Source: Dysidea avara (Eukaryota; Porifera; Demospongiae; Dictyoceratida; Dysideidae). From it: DNA of 64,000 nucleotides. Positions 42,401-55,500 of the stretch are shown here, in pieces. Position numbers and translations under genes: made by a program. The notes below the pieces were generated by a model. That model worked only from the letters and a program-made list of their open reading frames with translations. It did no database searches and was not told the origin of the DNA. Within the stretch, counting starts at the first letter, position 1, and every line of letters starts with the position of its first letter. The stretch spans positions 11,129,682 to 11,193,681 of the forward strand of contig NC_089275.1 of the NCBI RefSeq assembly GCF_963678975.1, written 5' to 3'.

Positions 42401-45400
42401 GACTGGTTTTTGGGTTTTATTTTGTGACCACGCCTACTCCTTTGTGGTTCCTACTATATAGTACTATCGTACTGTATGATGTATAACAATTGGAAATTTT
42501 TTAAATGGGGAATAGGGATTACCGAAAAAGCCATAAAACAAGAAGGGGTGGTAATGTAAACCACAAATCCTTAAAGTCATTATTTAAATCAATTAGACAG
42601 CAGATTCTGGCAATGACAAGTACCTCCTGTAATTGGTATGGCTCTGGCAATCAGTCTTATCATTATCTTTCCCTGATGTCGATACAGCATACAATTTAAA
42701 ATTTGCCTAAACTCTTCACAAACTCCGCAGTGGATAGCACCATCATAATAGCAATTCTTAATGCAATGAAAACCTTACTATTACTATCCATGAGCTTTCC
42801 TTTTCTGCAAGACACAAGTGGTTCTCATCAGCATTTCCCACACAAAGGGCATCAAGTTGAGCACAGTTTCAATGTCGGGCACTCCTCTGACAACTTGGGA
42901 TGATGATGAAAATACATAGTGACAACCCCTATTTACATTTGAGAAAGCACAACCTGCTACTACTGTTTTGTGCTGGGGTTTAAATTTGGGAGAGGGTGTT
43001 AGTATAGCTGAAAAATTGAAGTCTTATAATACAATTTACTGTAATAGAGCATACACCTGTTGGCAAAATATCCTAATTGAACAGCCATTTTGGAATTTTG
43101 AAAATTAGTGTTCAGATAATTGTAATGTTAAAATCGTGAAGACCTGAAAAGGTGCATTTGAATATAGCCATGCACTAATCATCTGGAACAACTGGCATCG
43201 TTTGAAGTCTGCACCTGAGTTCACTTGTTCTTGACATAACCACCTAGCAATAAAGGCTAGCATGGTTTGGAATAGAGATTTTCAGTACATCAACTTAGCT
43301 TATTGGTGCACTAATTGGTAAACTTTGTGTGACTGTAACAGTGTACCCTCATTTCTTAGCATGCTTCTTGTTTTTCCGATGGACAGAAAATCATTGTGTA
43401 CAACTCATATCTTTGTAGAAAGCACTCAAACAGCTGATTTTTAAAGATATGAAACATAACGTAGCAAAGACAAACTCTTATTTTTATGACTTTTATACAA
43501 GCGCACTGCTAATGACCTTTATTTCACAAAGCAATAGGTAGACAAAAACTTTTGCTCCGTTGTAGCAAAATTGTAGTATCACTAAAGATAAAAGCTAGAA
43601 TACCCAGAAAAATGTGTTAGCTACTTCATCGTGCAAAAGTATAGGCTTAAAGGACTGTTTCAACTAAACACTAAGTACACCTATCCAGCAAGACAGTATA
43701 AGCATGCAAAGTTTGCTACTCTCGTACAGTATGTACGGGACTAATCCTGCTCAAAAGATTAAGTACAGTCTACTACATATAATGCAGCGACTTGCAAGAA
43801 TAACCAAAACACTTTTCTTAGAGGAGACAGAATGCAGGATCATGGACCATGCTTCCAAAAGGCAGGGAAGGGGTGCAAAAATCTTAGAATTCAATGAGCA
43901 CAGAGTGTGTCAGTAGGACTATTGGGTGCACCGCACCATTTCCAATCCTGCACCTGGAGCTAGTACATGTTTATCTGTGCAAAAGCTTACATAGCATTTT
44001 GCGGTATTGTGATCACAGTAATGCCCACACAGTTGTTGTGTGATTCAGATGCTACTACAAACCTCAGTACAATTATTGCCACTCACCATATGAATGCTGA
44101 ACTGATGCATAAAATTGTGATCAGTTGTGTGTGAAGGGTTGGAGATTCTGTACAAGTAGATACAGCTATAGACCTGCTAAGGAAAGAGAATGATCAGTAG
44201 CTTTCAAGCCTGGAAGCTTTTCAGGGCATCTTTTACAACAGGCATGATGGGGAAAAATATGCAAGAAAATATTCGTGAGTGTATCTAAAATCATGAAATT
44301 CACAAACTTTTTTTTCCTCTTCGTGAATGATTCTCAATGCACTTTACTTTCCATCTTCCATTGTGACCAATGCTGCCAAGATGCTGTGAGGCTGAATTTT
44401 GTTCAATATTTTTGGCAGGAAAATTTAAACCTCTGATCATTACTACAGTGGACAGTCAATTATCTGAATACTCAAATTCCAAAATGGCTGTTTAATTACG
44501 GTATTTTATCAACAGGCGTATGTTCTATTAGAGTAATTAACACAAAGTTCTGTGTATAAATGAAAAGACTGTTTAATTTTTCAGTTACATTAACACCCTC
44601 CCTATATTAGTTTGGATAATTAACTCTCCACTGTATACAGTGCTATGATACCATGCAACATGTTACACTGTATTTTCATAGGATGATTTTCATAACAATT
44701 TCAAATTTGTTTATAATGAATATGTAAAGTTTGGTGGATGAGAGTGAACTTGATCGAGCCTTGGGGATTTTGTGCCAGTACCAGTATTTGCTATCTGTTG
44801 CCACATGTCAGCTCAAGCATTTCATCATCACCGCTAGTTGTGCCTGCCTGCCCTGATAACCTTAGTCTTGCATTTTTGTCCATTTTCCCAGGCTTGATGT
44901 ACCACCTTTGCTCACCACACTAGCATAAGAATGGTGTGTATTGGACTAGGTTTGTCTACAGAAAAGTAAGACTTGCTTGCAATTTGTCCTTGGCTTTGTC
45001 TCCACCATGGCACTTATCAATTATATATCTATATGTATAAAGTTGAAAAGCCATCTGTCTGTCTACAATTCTTTGATATCAGATTATTATCTCGCTAGTG
45101 GCTGCACATGTTAAAGTGGTTATTATGCGGTGAAGTGCTCATTATCTGGGACTAAAGTTGCATTTAATGAAACTCTTAATGGCTGTTGTTCGCTGTCTAC
45201 AGCACCTTGAAAGCAATAGTGCAGAGCAAAACTGGCTAGAATTATTTATGCAAGCTGCAAATAGATACCTGTGTCATTCAACTTGTGCATGCCTTATAAA
45301 TAGTTTTACAATGTAATGTAGACAAGCTGTTCAGCCAGAAGAGTGTCTGGCTTACATGCAATTGTAGTGTGTAAGTCATGTGTTTGAATCTAGCTGATGA

Positions 45401-45569
45401 CATAGCATTTTTCTTTTTACATACGTATGTGCCTTTTGTACCTTTCAAACTTATTATTTTTACGCATAGTGCACATGTTCATAGTAGCATTTACGGGTAT
45501 CATACTGTTGGGGAAAGCATAGCACATATGATAAGTTTGAAATGTATAGAAAAGGTTTGCTTTAGAGTT
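42401..45569. other. Gene-free stretch
   Basis: No gene, RNA gene or strong repeat recognised in about 3.2 kb. Frames near 42505, 42703, 43704 and 44738 have no domain features or splice context I can support. Confidence 0.45.
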
Positions 45570-45790
45570 GTACTTCTGGTTCAGCCAGCTATGCTTCTGG
45601 TTCAGATGGTTGTGCTTCTGGTTCAACCAATTATGCTTATTATTTTTCTGGTTCAGCCAGTTACGTATGTTACTGATTCAACCACCATGCTTCTGGTTCA
45701 ACCAGCTACAGTGTATGCTTCTGGTTTAACCAGTTATTCTTCTTGATCAACCAGTTATGCTTCTGGATCAATCTGTTATGCTTCTGTTTC
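45570..45790 (+). repeat. Minisatellite, about 21-24 bp units
   Basis: Imperfect units TATGCTTCTGGTTCAACCAG repeat roughly nine times, with length variation. The frame through it encodes a repetitive LLVQPV/T peptide and is not treated as a gene. Confidence 0.88.
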
Positions 45791-45924
45791 GTATCGTGCT
45801 TTAGAATACAACAAGTTTGATACTGAAATTTGATTGGCTGAAAACGTGGTCTCTAAATCTCGTAGAGCCACGGTCATGTCCAATAGAGACCACGCTCTGA
45901 GGCGATACGGAGCGCGATAATTAC

Positions 45925-46281
45925 GCGCCTGTAACATTGGCAACGCATGGGCGTTTAAATGGCTAGTAACAGCCGTACTGAATTAGAGGGAGGTGTAATG
46001 GGCTTGTTTATACTAATCAACACTACATTACTTGCTTACAAGCAGCTGTCGGGGCACAGCAACAGCAACAATGAGTTGTAGTCCAGTCGTTGAGTCCAGT
46101 ACTTCGATACATAGCACGTGCCTGTAACATTGGCAACGCATGGGCGTTTAAACGGGAAGCAACAGCCACGCTGAGGTCCCGCCATGTAGGGAGGTGTAGA
46201 GGGCTTGTTTCTAGTAATTAGCCATACATTTCCCATTTACAAGCAGCTGTCAACTCAAGGTACAATAACGAGTTGTAGTCT
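45925..46281 (+). repeat. Tandem duplication, about 165-190 bp unit
   Basis: Two copies (45925-46085 and 46115-46281) share GCCTGTAACATTGGCAACGC, ATGGGCGTTTAAA, GGAGGTGTA, GGGCTTGTTT and ACAAGCAGCTGTC through GAGTTGTAGTC. Confidence 0.88.
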
Positions 46282-46288
46282 AAATAAG

Positions 46289-46428
46289 TTAGACGTCAAG
46301 AACCACTGGGTTCTATGGGATTTAGAAAACCCTCAGGCCCTTAGTAGCACCCGAGCGCAGCGAGGGCGCTACAGCCCAGGGCTTTCGAGTTTTCTAAATC
46401 CCGTAGAACCCTGGTTCTTGACGTCTAA
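46289..46428. mobile_element. Palindromic element with TTAGACGTC ends
   Basis: TTAGACGTCAAGAACCA at the left is matched by TGGTTCTTGACGTCTAA at the right, and the arms continue through GGGATTTAGAAAAC. The centre is GC-rich (CGAGCGCAGCGAGGGCGC). No target duplication could be fixed. Confidence 0.75.
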
Positions 46429-46686
46429 CTATTATATAGTCCATCTGCATGGTCAGATGTCCACCTGGTTTAACACTCTTTGTTAATTTGAGGAATGCAT
46501 AGTTGATGTACAGGGAAGTATGTACGTATATGTGTTTGCTTAGATTGCTGGTACATGCGTATCTAAGGAGGGTGAATATTGTGTACATCTCAAGTACCAG
46601 TATGGTTGATTATGAAACTGTTGTGGTTTGGTTACTACATCTTATAGTATTGTGACTGAGCACTGTAGACACAGTATGAAATATAT

Positions 46687-46861
46687 GGTACCTACGTATA
46701 GGCTGGTAATAGCCATGGGTATATATCCATGGTGTTGGGTCTTATCCCTCAGTACTAATCAAATTGTTGCAAGGAGTACCTATGTATATAGGCTGGTAAT
46801 AAGCTGTGGGGTATGTATCCATGGTGTTGGGTCATATCCTTCAGTACTAATCAAATTGTTG
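46687..46861 (+). repeat. Tandem duplication, about 90 bp
   Basis: Two copies share ATAGGCTGGTAATA, ATCCATGGTGTTGGGTC and CAGTACTAATCAAATTGTTG (about 46690-46773 and 46779-46861). Confidence 0.85.
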
Positions 46862-49334
46862 TGTATATTTCAAGGAGTAATTGAATTCAAAGTATTCACT
46901 ATATATCTGTAACTTCAGTGGTTCTTTTCATAATTTGCAACATTTGTACATTTTTAAAAAGCACTATATGTATATATTATACGTATGTAAAATACATAAT
47001 TATATAGTTATATGCACATGCAGCTACCGTATACATCTTGCTAGTTAGGTCGGACTAAATATTTTAAAATGATACCAACATTGTTAAAACACTGTTCTCC
47101 GTATTTTGTGTGATTTTCTAGCATGCGAGTTGCTGTTTGGTAGTAAGTTTTCTCAAAGCAATACCAATTCAATATTCTGATATGTCCCTCATTGTAGCAA
47201 TGTATACAGTACATACGTTTTTTTTCCTTTCTTATTTGACAGCTGTTTCTATAATTTTATTAGTTTGTATTTGCTTTCAATTTGACTATAAGTATATTCA
47301 TAATGCTGTATGTATATGATTATGTAATTCAATATTGTTAACTGGACTGTACTTAAGACTGTAGTCAGTTGATAGCTTGCATACTTATGTAGCTGTAATT
47401 GTGCATCATGTTTCTAGCTGTTCTACTATATCCACTTGAGGTATTTGTGCAGTTGTCATCATTGTCAATAAGCTAATATTCATCAGGTTGTTACGTGCAT
47501 AGGTCCATTTGGAATCTGCGGTACAAGAAAGATGAAATTTCTATTAAGCATGAAATTGTTACTGTAACTCTCCTGTCAGCAATTTGTAAATAATTGTTTG
47601 GAACAGAAAAACAATTTGTATTGCCAAGGATACCGTCTCTTTATACAAATTAGCATGGAAGCATATTTAGTCATTACTGTGACGCTGTGGTGCCGCCGTT
47701 GGTTTTACAAGAATATTGATACAAATTCGTTTTCTTTATGATCTAACATTTGTTTCTTTGTAGTCCTTGTTGCATAACAACCATTATGCCAACTCATTGA
47801 ATTCATATTGTTTCCTTGGTGACAGTCTGGGTAAATTTTAATAACAATGTACGCCTTGGTTATTGCATGGTTATTGCGTACTGATATCATTAACCAGGTG
47901 ATTCTATTAGTGCACCTGTGTTTGCACAAATTACATTGATATCCCAGTAGAAACACAGTACCTTTTTGACTCTGTTTGTGTGAGGTACGTACATTCACAT
48001 AACTAACATATGTGTTTGTCTATGTACTATTTCTATATCAATGCTATATTCTATCTCTTGATGTAAACCAGTGAAATAATTTAGTCTAGTTGTATTCTTA
48101 GCCATGTGGATGACAAATTATTGTCAACGTTGAGTAATGTTTGCCATTTTTTGGTATGGCACCTGTGGTACAAGGAGATAAAGATCATTCTTGGAAAAGG
48201 ATATTGAGTTCTCTTGTTAGCAGTTTGCAAGTATTTGTGTAAAACAGTTGCAATTTGTATTGCTAGGGAATCTTGAGAGGAGGTACAACACTCATGTGAG
48301 CTGGTAGGGTTTGTTATAAAGTATCTAAAAAAACTACTTTATGGGGATATCAGTTAAAACTCGGTGCCAATCAAAGACTATTTTATAGTGCAGTAAAATC
48401 CAATGAATCCCAGTTTTTTTTTTTTTTGCTTCTATTTTTTGGCATGCTTCAGTATATATCATTTGATCAGCCACCATCCCTACAGTACGTCTGAAGTATA
48501 TCTAATACGAATGCCATGGAATACTCTGGAAGTTTGTAATTCTCTGGAACCGATGACAACAATCTTTTAAAATAATATATTGAATAATGCGAACTCCAAT
48601 ATCTCAAAAAAATTGTACACACTGGAGCATAAATTAGGTCACGTGTCTGTAACTTCCAACTTTACTAAATATTATGGTCAACACGGTTTGTTAATACATA
48701 GCTGATGACTACTTTTATAGCAAAATCTTTACTTTAGTGTATTATATTTGTATGATGAAACCTGATAAAGAGAGCACTCATGTTGTAATCCATGTTACCC
48801 AAAGTGTACAAACACTTCCTTGACATTGTTATACATTGCAGATGAATTGTAGGAGTTAGTGGAGTCCCCATCAACAGAGAAGTCTCAAAGATAGTGAGTC
48901 TGGTAACTGTTATTTGATGTTGATTCATCATGAACTGTTACCATACAGATTATTGAACTACTAAACTAAACGTACCTCCTTCCATCATCTTACAAATGCT
49001 AAAGACACTGAGGTCAGAATAGCATTGATTTTGTGATCCTGTGTACATGATTAAATTCCTCAATTGCTATCATAATGCCAAATGTTTGGTTGATGTTCCT
49101 ATATATTTGGCATGACTGCATGTTCATACATATAAAAGAATATGATTGTGGAATTGTTTGAAATAATAATCCACAGTAGAACACTACTCTTGTTATTTAA
49201 CTTATGCATGATTAGGGGAAGTAACATTGTGATGATCATACAGCATTCATTCATTTTACAACTAAGTGTGTACTTTGTTGTGGTTGCTGAGTCAAGCAAG
49301 TTTAAAAAGGCAATACACTTAGTGAAACCTTTGA
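46862..49334. other. Gene-free stretch
   Basis: No gene supported. A weak duplication links about 47565-47630 with 48210-48275 (CAATTTGTATTGC). Confidence 0.45.
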
Positions 49335-49430
49335 TACTACAGCAGCAGTAGCGGCAGCAGCAGCATCAACAGCAGCAGCAGCAATAGTAGGAGAGGTGGA
49401 GGCAACTACAGCAGCAGCAGCAGCTATTGT
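49335..49430 (+). repeat. CAG/AGC-rich trinucleotide repeat
   Basis: Interrupted CAGCAGCAGCAG runs with AAC, TAG and GGA variants. Poly-Ala and Poly-Ser frames across it are by-products. Confidence 0.9.
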
Positions 49431-50489
49431 AATAAATAATACAACCATGATCTCATTGAGGCTAACTTTCTTAGTCCCACAGGAGGCCATATTTTTCACT
49501 CAAGTATGAATGTTACAAATGAAACCACCCACCTATTGGATCAAAGTACTAAGGTAGTGTCATCAATGAGGTCATAAAGTATACCTTATAAGCTGTGTTT
49601 GAAAGATCTATTGAAGGTACGAGTGGTTGGGTGGCTACTTAGTGATATTTCATTGTACATGCACAAGCTTTTATTTCCTTATAGTAACACGTATTCTTAC
49701 ATGTGTACATACATAGAGAATGAAACTATTAATAACTAGACAACCACTGCTAGGCAAAATGCGAAATATAATTGTATCCAGAAACAACTGTCGGTGTGTT
49801 GAAGCCAAATATAGTGTATAGCTACATAAATTTATGTTGTAATGTAGGATGATTATCTCTCTTGATCTGTACATGTGTTAATTGCTCTTTAATGGATTCA
49901 TTGTGAAAGTGGCACTTCTTTCCCCTACATAAAATGCATTAACTGTACAAGTTATTAAACAACTAATGTACTGTAATCAGGAAGCACGCGTACTTATCAT
50001 ACGTAAATATTAGGTTTTTGTTTGAGCTCAATGAATTTCAACATGTAGAGTTCCTCGTTAAAAAAAAAACAACATCTGTCATTAACTCTCCCGCACAAAA
50101 TGAGTTTCCTTAAGTGCGTAATAAGGAAGAAACACCTGTATGTGTTGTGGAACTAACAGTTGGCTTCTGTGTGAGTCTGATAGTTCAAGTGTGTACCTTA
50201 ACTTTTTTGGTCATTTATGTAATTAGTGCAAGTTCTGCGGATACCTTATAGTTACCTATTTTATCTTCCTTTACATGAAAACCATAATGTTAAGTGCTGT
50301 GCAAATCTGTTTGGTTGCTACCTACGTAACTGAAAATTTAGCTGGAGCTTAATGTGATCAAGTAACTCATGTTTCAGGCAGTGAATGACCAGAACTACTT
50401 ACCAACATTATGACTGCAATCACTGTAATATTGAATCATTGTTATGTATGTTAATGCAGTAGGTCTCACCTACTACAAATTCCATATGT
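49431..50489. other. Gene-free stretch
   Basis: No gene or clear repeat recognised. Confidence 0.45.
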
Positions 50490-50960
50490 ACGGCATATGT
50501 CACTGTCTCAGCAAAGTTCACATAGGCATGTGTTTTGTGAAAAACAAAATTTAAATACTGGTAAAATTATACATGCTATAAAGAAAAATGCAAGTTTTAA
50601 TTAAGCCATTGCTCAAGGAATTAAACCAGTCTCAAACCAATTAAGCCTACACGTTATCTTATTCGTCTGCTCATGAGGAGTTTGAAAATCTTTGTTTCAT
50701 TACTGTATCCCCAATGGCATACATATAAAATAAACATCATTTCTTCAATAAAACTTCCTTCACACATGTATGTGCAAGTGACTGCAGGATCAATACCATA
50801 CCTTCGTTGATTTGCCAATCCATGATGAATATTTTAGACAAATCCCAATACTGTAGACTACTGCAAACGGAAAAGTTATGGCTGTGAACATAAGTACCTA
50901 TAGTTTACATATTTTTAGTATATTCGCTTTACAAATTGATTATCTTGTTCTTCCTATACT
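50490..50960 (+). repeat. Dispersed ~470-bp repeat, partner of 10946-11445
   Basis: Same block order as the 11-kb copy, from CTGTCTCAGCA to ACAAATTGATTA. More AT-rich and diverged. Confidence 0.5.
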
Positions 50961-53162
50961 CTATAGTGCTACAATTCCAAAACTGTTCTTTCTTTCCTTA
51001 CTTCCTTCAATAATTAATGCATTAAGTATTGATTTAAGTTGTGCGTGCAATTAGAACACATATATACTCTGATGTTATTTTGTAGTGATGACAGTACTTG
51101 TGCATCAGTTTATAGCTATACTAGTGTACTTAAAAGCCAGTTTCCGGAGTGCTAGATAAGTAGGGAATTAATCAACTATGTATGAAGTTTAGTTATTTAT
51201 AAATGCCATGCAATTAACTATTGTAGCATAGTTAGTTTTTTATTAGTTACATGCAAATTGTTATTGTAATTGAATTGAATTACTTTGTAATTCAATTAAA
51301 TTGCTACTTAAAGCTTCAAATTATATGTAGAAGTGTCTTCTTTGTAGTTATTCTTTAAACACAGTTTCAAGGCTGTCTTTGTTTTGTTCCATGTATGAAG
51401 AGGATACGTCCCATTTCAGCACGAAGGGATACGCTATCCCTGTTAACTTACAGGGCCTGATACGTACATCATTGTTTATCAGTTGTCAAATGTCTGTAAA
51501 ACCCAATTAGAAGGTAGCTCATGAAGTCTGTAGAGAGTTGCTAAACCTGTTTTTGCAACTGACAAAAAGAAAACAACTCAGAGCAAAGCCATTTAGCCAT
51601 TTAATAGTTTTTCTTGGACAAACGTATACAGGGTAGTTAGATAGGTACACATACAAAAACAATATCAAGAATCAGGCATGCACCTAATTTAAAAACATCA
51701 TTCGTTGAGTTGTTTTTCTACAACTATCAGACATGTAATGTATAGTACTGATTATCTGTCAGGTATGTACTTTACTCCCATACAATTCAGAGATTCCTGC
51801 TGTACAGAACAATGCTGCTGTGTATATGTGCGTGGGTATGAACTTGAAGTAACAAATAACGTACTTGGCTTCTAAATTTAAAGAATATGGTTGCTATGTG
51901 ATATTCCATAAGTGTTCAGTTTTTATCTATCATTTTCCCGGTGACAACAAATATTAATATACTGTCATCTTTACTCTGCGTTACCATACTTTAAAGAGTT
52001 GTAGTCTGATTGTAGATTTGCTGACGTGCATGTTACCTACCAGCAAATATTTCTTGGCAAGTCCCCTCCTTTATCATATCCTTTTAATATAAGTGTAGTT
52101 TATCTACTTACATATTAACAGGTAGACAACACGTAAATATATACTTGTATATAGGAAACAAACTGTATGCATATACACCCATCACTAACATTAATATTGA
52201 CAAGGAGCTGTTTTATAGTATCATGATTCTGTTGTAGTATGCCTGTACACGATATATGTTGTAATATTGCATGTAACTTCACAGTACTTCTGTAATGGCA
52301 AACAAAGATGTTATTTAATACTGCAATTTGCTATACTGTTTTGAAAGATGCGGTGCCAAGGAGGAACGGCCATGGCTGATTGGTGGAGTTTAAATCATCA
52401 ATCAATCAACAATCGGTGCAAGTGTATCTACACGTGACTGCATACTACTTGTGAGAGATACATACATACAGGTGTATAGGCCCTATGTAGGTGTGGCACT
52501 AAGGATGACTTGTAAAACACTTGTGATTACTAAAAATGTCCATGATGGAGAGATTGTATCAATGACATACAGTGAGCAGTCCAAGCAACTAATGGCGAGT
52601 TGGAATTAGAAAATATAGCTTACGTTTTGCACTGTGTGTGAAGTTACACCACATGTGTAGCCACAAACCAAAGTATACCAGTTATATGCAACAGTGTTGA
52701 GTGTAACACATTTGATCCTTCAACGAGATGTAGTTTATTTATATGTACATGTACACGCTTAAGTCATCTAGTTGGACATGAGTTATTGTTTAATGCTAAT
52801 TTCATCCGTCATTAGTCTGTTTACAGGGTTATATAAAGGTCCACTATCCTGCATTCATCTTCAGCACTTACCAGTGTATGTATTTCAAGTGCATTAGGGT
52901 ATCTGGGTGTAGTCCTGATAATGAACTACTGCTGACTAGGTGTGTATTGGTTTAATTTACATGTTATGGAAGTATCCTTAGTTAGACATAATCACTCTAT
53001 TGGTACTGTGCTATAGCTTAAACATACACAATCATTATAATCACCAAGATGAGAAATATGTGCTATATTTTTTGATGACTAAATCTAGGTGTGTACCCTG
53101 AAGACAAGGTTTACAGTGTATATTGAAAATTGTTTGGGAAATTAGTACCTCTCTACACCTAC
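50961..53162. other. Gene-free stretch
   Basis: About 2.2 kb of AT-rich sequence with no supported gene, RNA gene or transposon. Confidence 0.45.
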
Positions 53163-53893
53163 GTGCATACGAGGGTAAATGTTTTAGCTATATGAGGGTG
53201 AATGTTTTGGCTGGAAAAGTTTTGCTCAAAGCATTTTGCTCCTGCTGGTTTCTGAGGGAAGATGCTGCAAAGCATTAAAGTATATTTACACTTGTGATAT
53301 GTGAATGTTCTGTATATTCTGTAAGTATTCCCATTATGAACAGAGATTTGACAACAGTTTGACTTCAGCTTGAGTAGTATCAGACGTACATTTAGGAGAA
53401 TGAAACGACACAACACAGCTGTTGAGCTCCCTCTTTTATCACTCACAAGATAGCTCACCGCACCATCTTTTGCTAATTGATTGTATTAATTGTGCTAGGA
53501 CTTATATCCTTACAAGGGAGTTTTTTGAAAGAGACAACAGAACACAGTTATGCATTTTTGACATATGGTACTGCCCAAGTGCAACATCGCACTCACTCGC
53601 ACACGCAACTTTGCTCAAGATTTTAAAAATTGCTAATTAAGGGGTGTGACAACTGTTTCGCTTGTGAGACAACATGGCAACTGTTTTGTTCATGAAAATT
53701 GTGAACAAACAGTTGTCACGTCCCTTAATTAACGATTTTTTTAAAATCTTGAGCAAAGTTGCATGTGTGAGCAAGTGCGATGTTGCACTTGGGCAGTACT
53801 GTAAGGGAGGGTAAGGATTTTTGCTCAAAAGCACTAAGGTAACTGCTTCCTTTTTCATTGATAATATGTTGGATATTAACCATCAAGGGGTTA
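53163..53893 (+). repeat. Dispersed repeat, copy 2 with nested MITE
   Basis: Matches 40234-40695. A local duplication near its start repeats the GAGGGTRAATGTTTTRGCT segment. The 236-bp insertion at 53566-53801 is absent from copy 1. Confidence 0.88.
53566..53801. mobile_element. Palindromic Tc1/mariner-like MITE, TA duplication
   Basis: Arms: TGGTACTGCCCAAGTGCAAC with, inverted, CAGTACTGCCCAAGTGCAAC, continuing through CTTTGCTCAAGATTTT and AATTAAGGG. TA flanks it (53564-53565, 53802-53803). The empty site is in the 40-kb copy (GACATAAGGG). Confidence 0.85.
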
Positions 53894-54151
53894 CAAAGTA
53901 TTCCTGGTCTTTGACTTCTTGATCCATGCTTGTTTTTTTTTTAACTATCAACATTTTAATGGATTCATCTGAATGCTTTATTTGTCTACCTGGCTACCAC
54001 ATATGGCATTTCTCACATCTTCATTAATCTACGTGTCTACCAAGCCATCTGTGTGGGGTAAGACATGCAATTTTATTCCTGGATGCACATATAGGTGTAT
54101 ACTTTGTGATATATATCAAACCCCACGTACACTGCTGTACAGATCATCATA

Positions 54152-54254
54152 CAATGGTTAATGAATCAGCAATTCGCCAAATGCAAGGACAGTTCCAGAA
54201 ACAACTTGAGATGTTAATTAAAGATTCATGGTGTGATTTCACAATGTTTATAGG
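54152..54254 (+). CDS. Candidate exon, unrecognised protein
   Basis: ATG at 54152 opens a 34-codon frame, MVNESAIRQMQGQFQKQLEM then LIKDSWCDFTMFI, ending at a good donor (ATAG|GTATGC). Composition is coding-like, with a short amphipathic, possibly coiled-coil stretch. I do not recognise a family and cannot join it in frame to the next candidate, so this is tentative. Confidence 0.25.
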
Positions 54255-54991
54255 TATGCAACAATTTTTTGTTTAAATCTGAGTACACCAAATGTACAAT
54301 ACACATACCTTTAATGGCATATCATTAATAGTTGTACTGAAGTCGCTGGGTTCATTTGGTGCAAACATCTGTTCTCCTTTGGGTTCAACAAAATTCGGTC
54401 ATGCATTGCTGGCATCTATATACTGTTAATGATGTATACTGTTAATGATGCCATGTAGTTGTTCACTTTATGTACAACACAGCACACCATAAATACCAAA
54501 CCATATTATGTAGGTAAAGACTGTGAAAGTTGACTAATAAGTACAATTAAATTTACCAAGTACACAATGCCTTTATATATAAATTAACCATTGATTGAAT
54601 GCTTTATGAACCATCTTACAGTATTGAATATAGTTGAGTTTTGCTATGCTGATTAATTGAAGTCACTGATCAGTTTCAGTTTCAAAGTATTTGTGACCAA
54701 GAACCATAATTGTGTGTATATCTAGTCATTAGTAAGCATATCCAAACATGTGGTGAAGTCAGTTTCTATAACAATTAGCTACTCCTTCAACTGGGAGTGA
54801 CAAAACATAAACACAGATATCTAAACAATATCTGTAACTTCATCACAACTTAACACAGTAAACAAACCTCTCATCTTAATTCTGCCCCACAAACTGCCAA
54901 GTGTCACTCAATTTAATTATCTAATTATCATTCCAATATGTGTGGTACACTCTTTTGTTTAGGTGGTATAGTCAAATAACAGTGATTATAG

Positions 54992-55142
54992 ACACAACTA
55001 GAGCATGAATACCTCTTGGACAGTTGCCCAGATGATTTCTGTATGTATTTGAGTGGCACAGGTGGCCACCATGGTGGTGTGCCCTGTGTTACAGATACTG
55101 TCATGAAAGAAGTTGCTCAAAATTATGGTTATATGAGTAGCT
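54992..55142 (+). CDS. Candidate terminal exon, unrecognised protein
   Basis: After an acceptor (GATTATAG|ACACAA) a frame reads TQLEHEYLLDSCPDDFCMYL, then SGTGGHHGGVPCVTD and TVMKEVAQNYGYMSS before a stop. An in-frame stop lies exactly before the acceptor, so the splice site would be needed. Function unknown. No fit in phase with the exon at 54152 without an extra exon. Confidence 0.25.
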
Positions 55143-55284
55143 AAGTAGCTTGCTGTGGTTATACATGGTTTGCTGCATTTATAGTGAAAGTTTCAAATTT
55201 GTAGCTTTTGGCCTTGCTAGCTATACTGAATTGAAATGTTTAAATTTGCATATCTCACAGTCTATTTATGTGTGTAAAATGATG

Positions 55285-55500
55285 GTATTCCCAAATTAGA
55301 TATACTGTACGCACAAGGCCACTGACCTGAGACATGCAAAAGTAGCAGCACACCACCATAACCTCTATAATCCCTTCTTAGTGCTATTATCTCTGTGAAG
55401 AATTGTCTACAATGCTTATTGTGTTGACTGTGTGATGCACCACAATAGTCACCAGTTATTCCTGTTCCCTTAAGAGCATGGCCATTACAGCATAAGAACA
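55285..55500 (-). CDS. Candidate exon on minus strand, unrecognised
   Basis: A minus-strand frame contains ALKGTGITGDYCGASHSQHN, KHCRQFFTEIIALRRDYRGY and GGVLLLLHVS, then a donor-like CAG|GTCAGT near 55321. The Cys, His and charged pattern looks protein-like, but no family is recognised and the other boundary is unknown. Confidence 0.22.

Noticed and set aside
49302..49499. Poly-Ala frame on the minus strand
   Set aside because: Translation of the interrupted CAG/AGC repeat.
55285..55500. Caspase-like motif in the minus-strand frame
   Set aside because: An NGHA string and scattered Cys/His are too little; no aligned p20 core.
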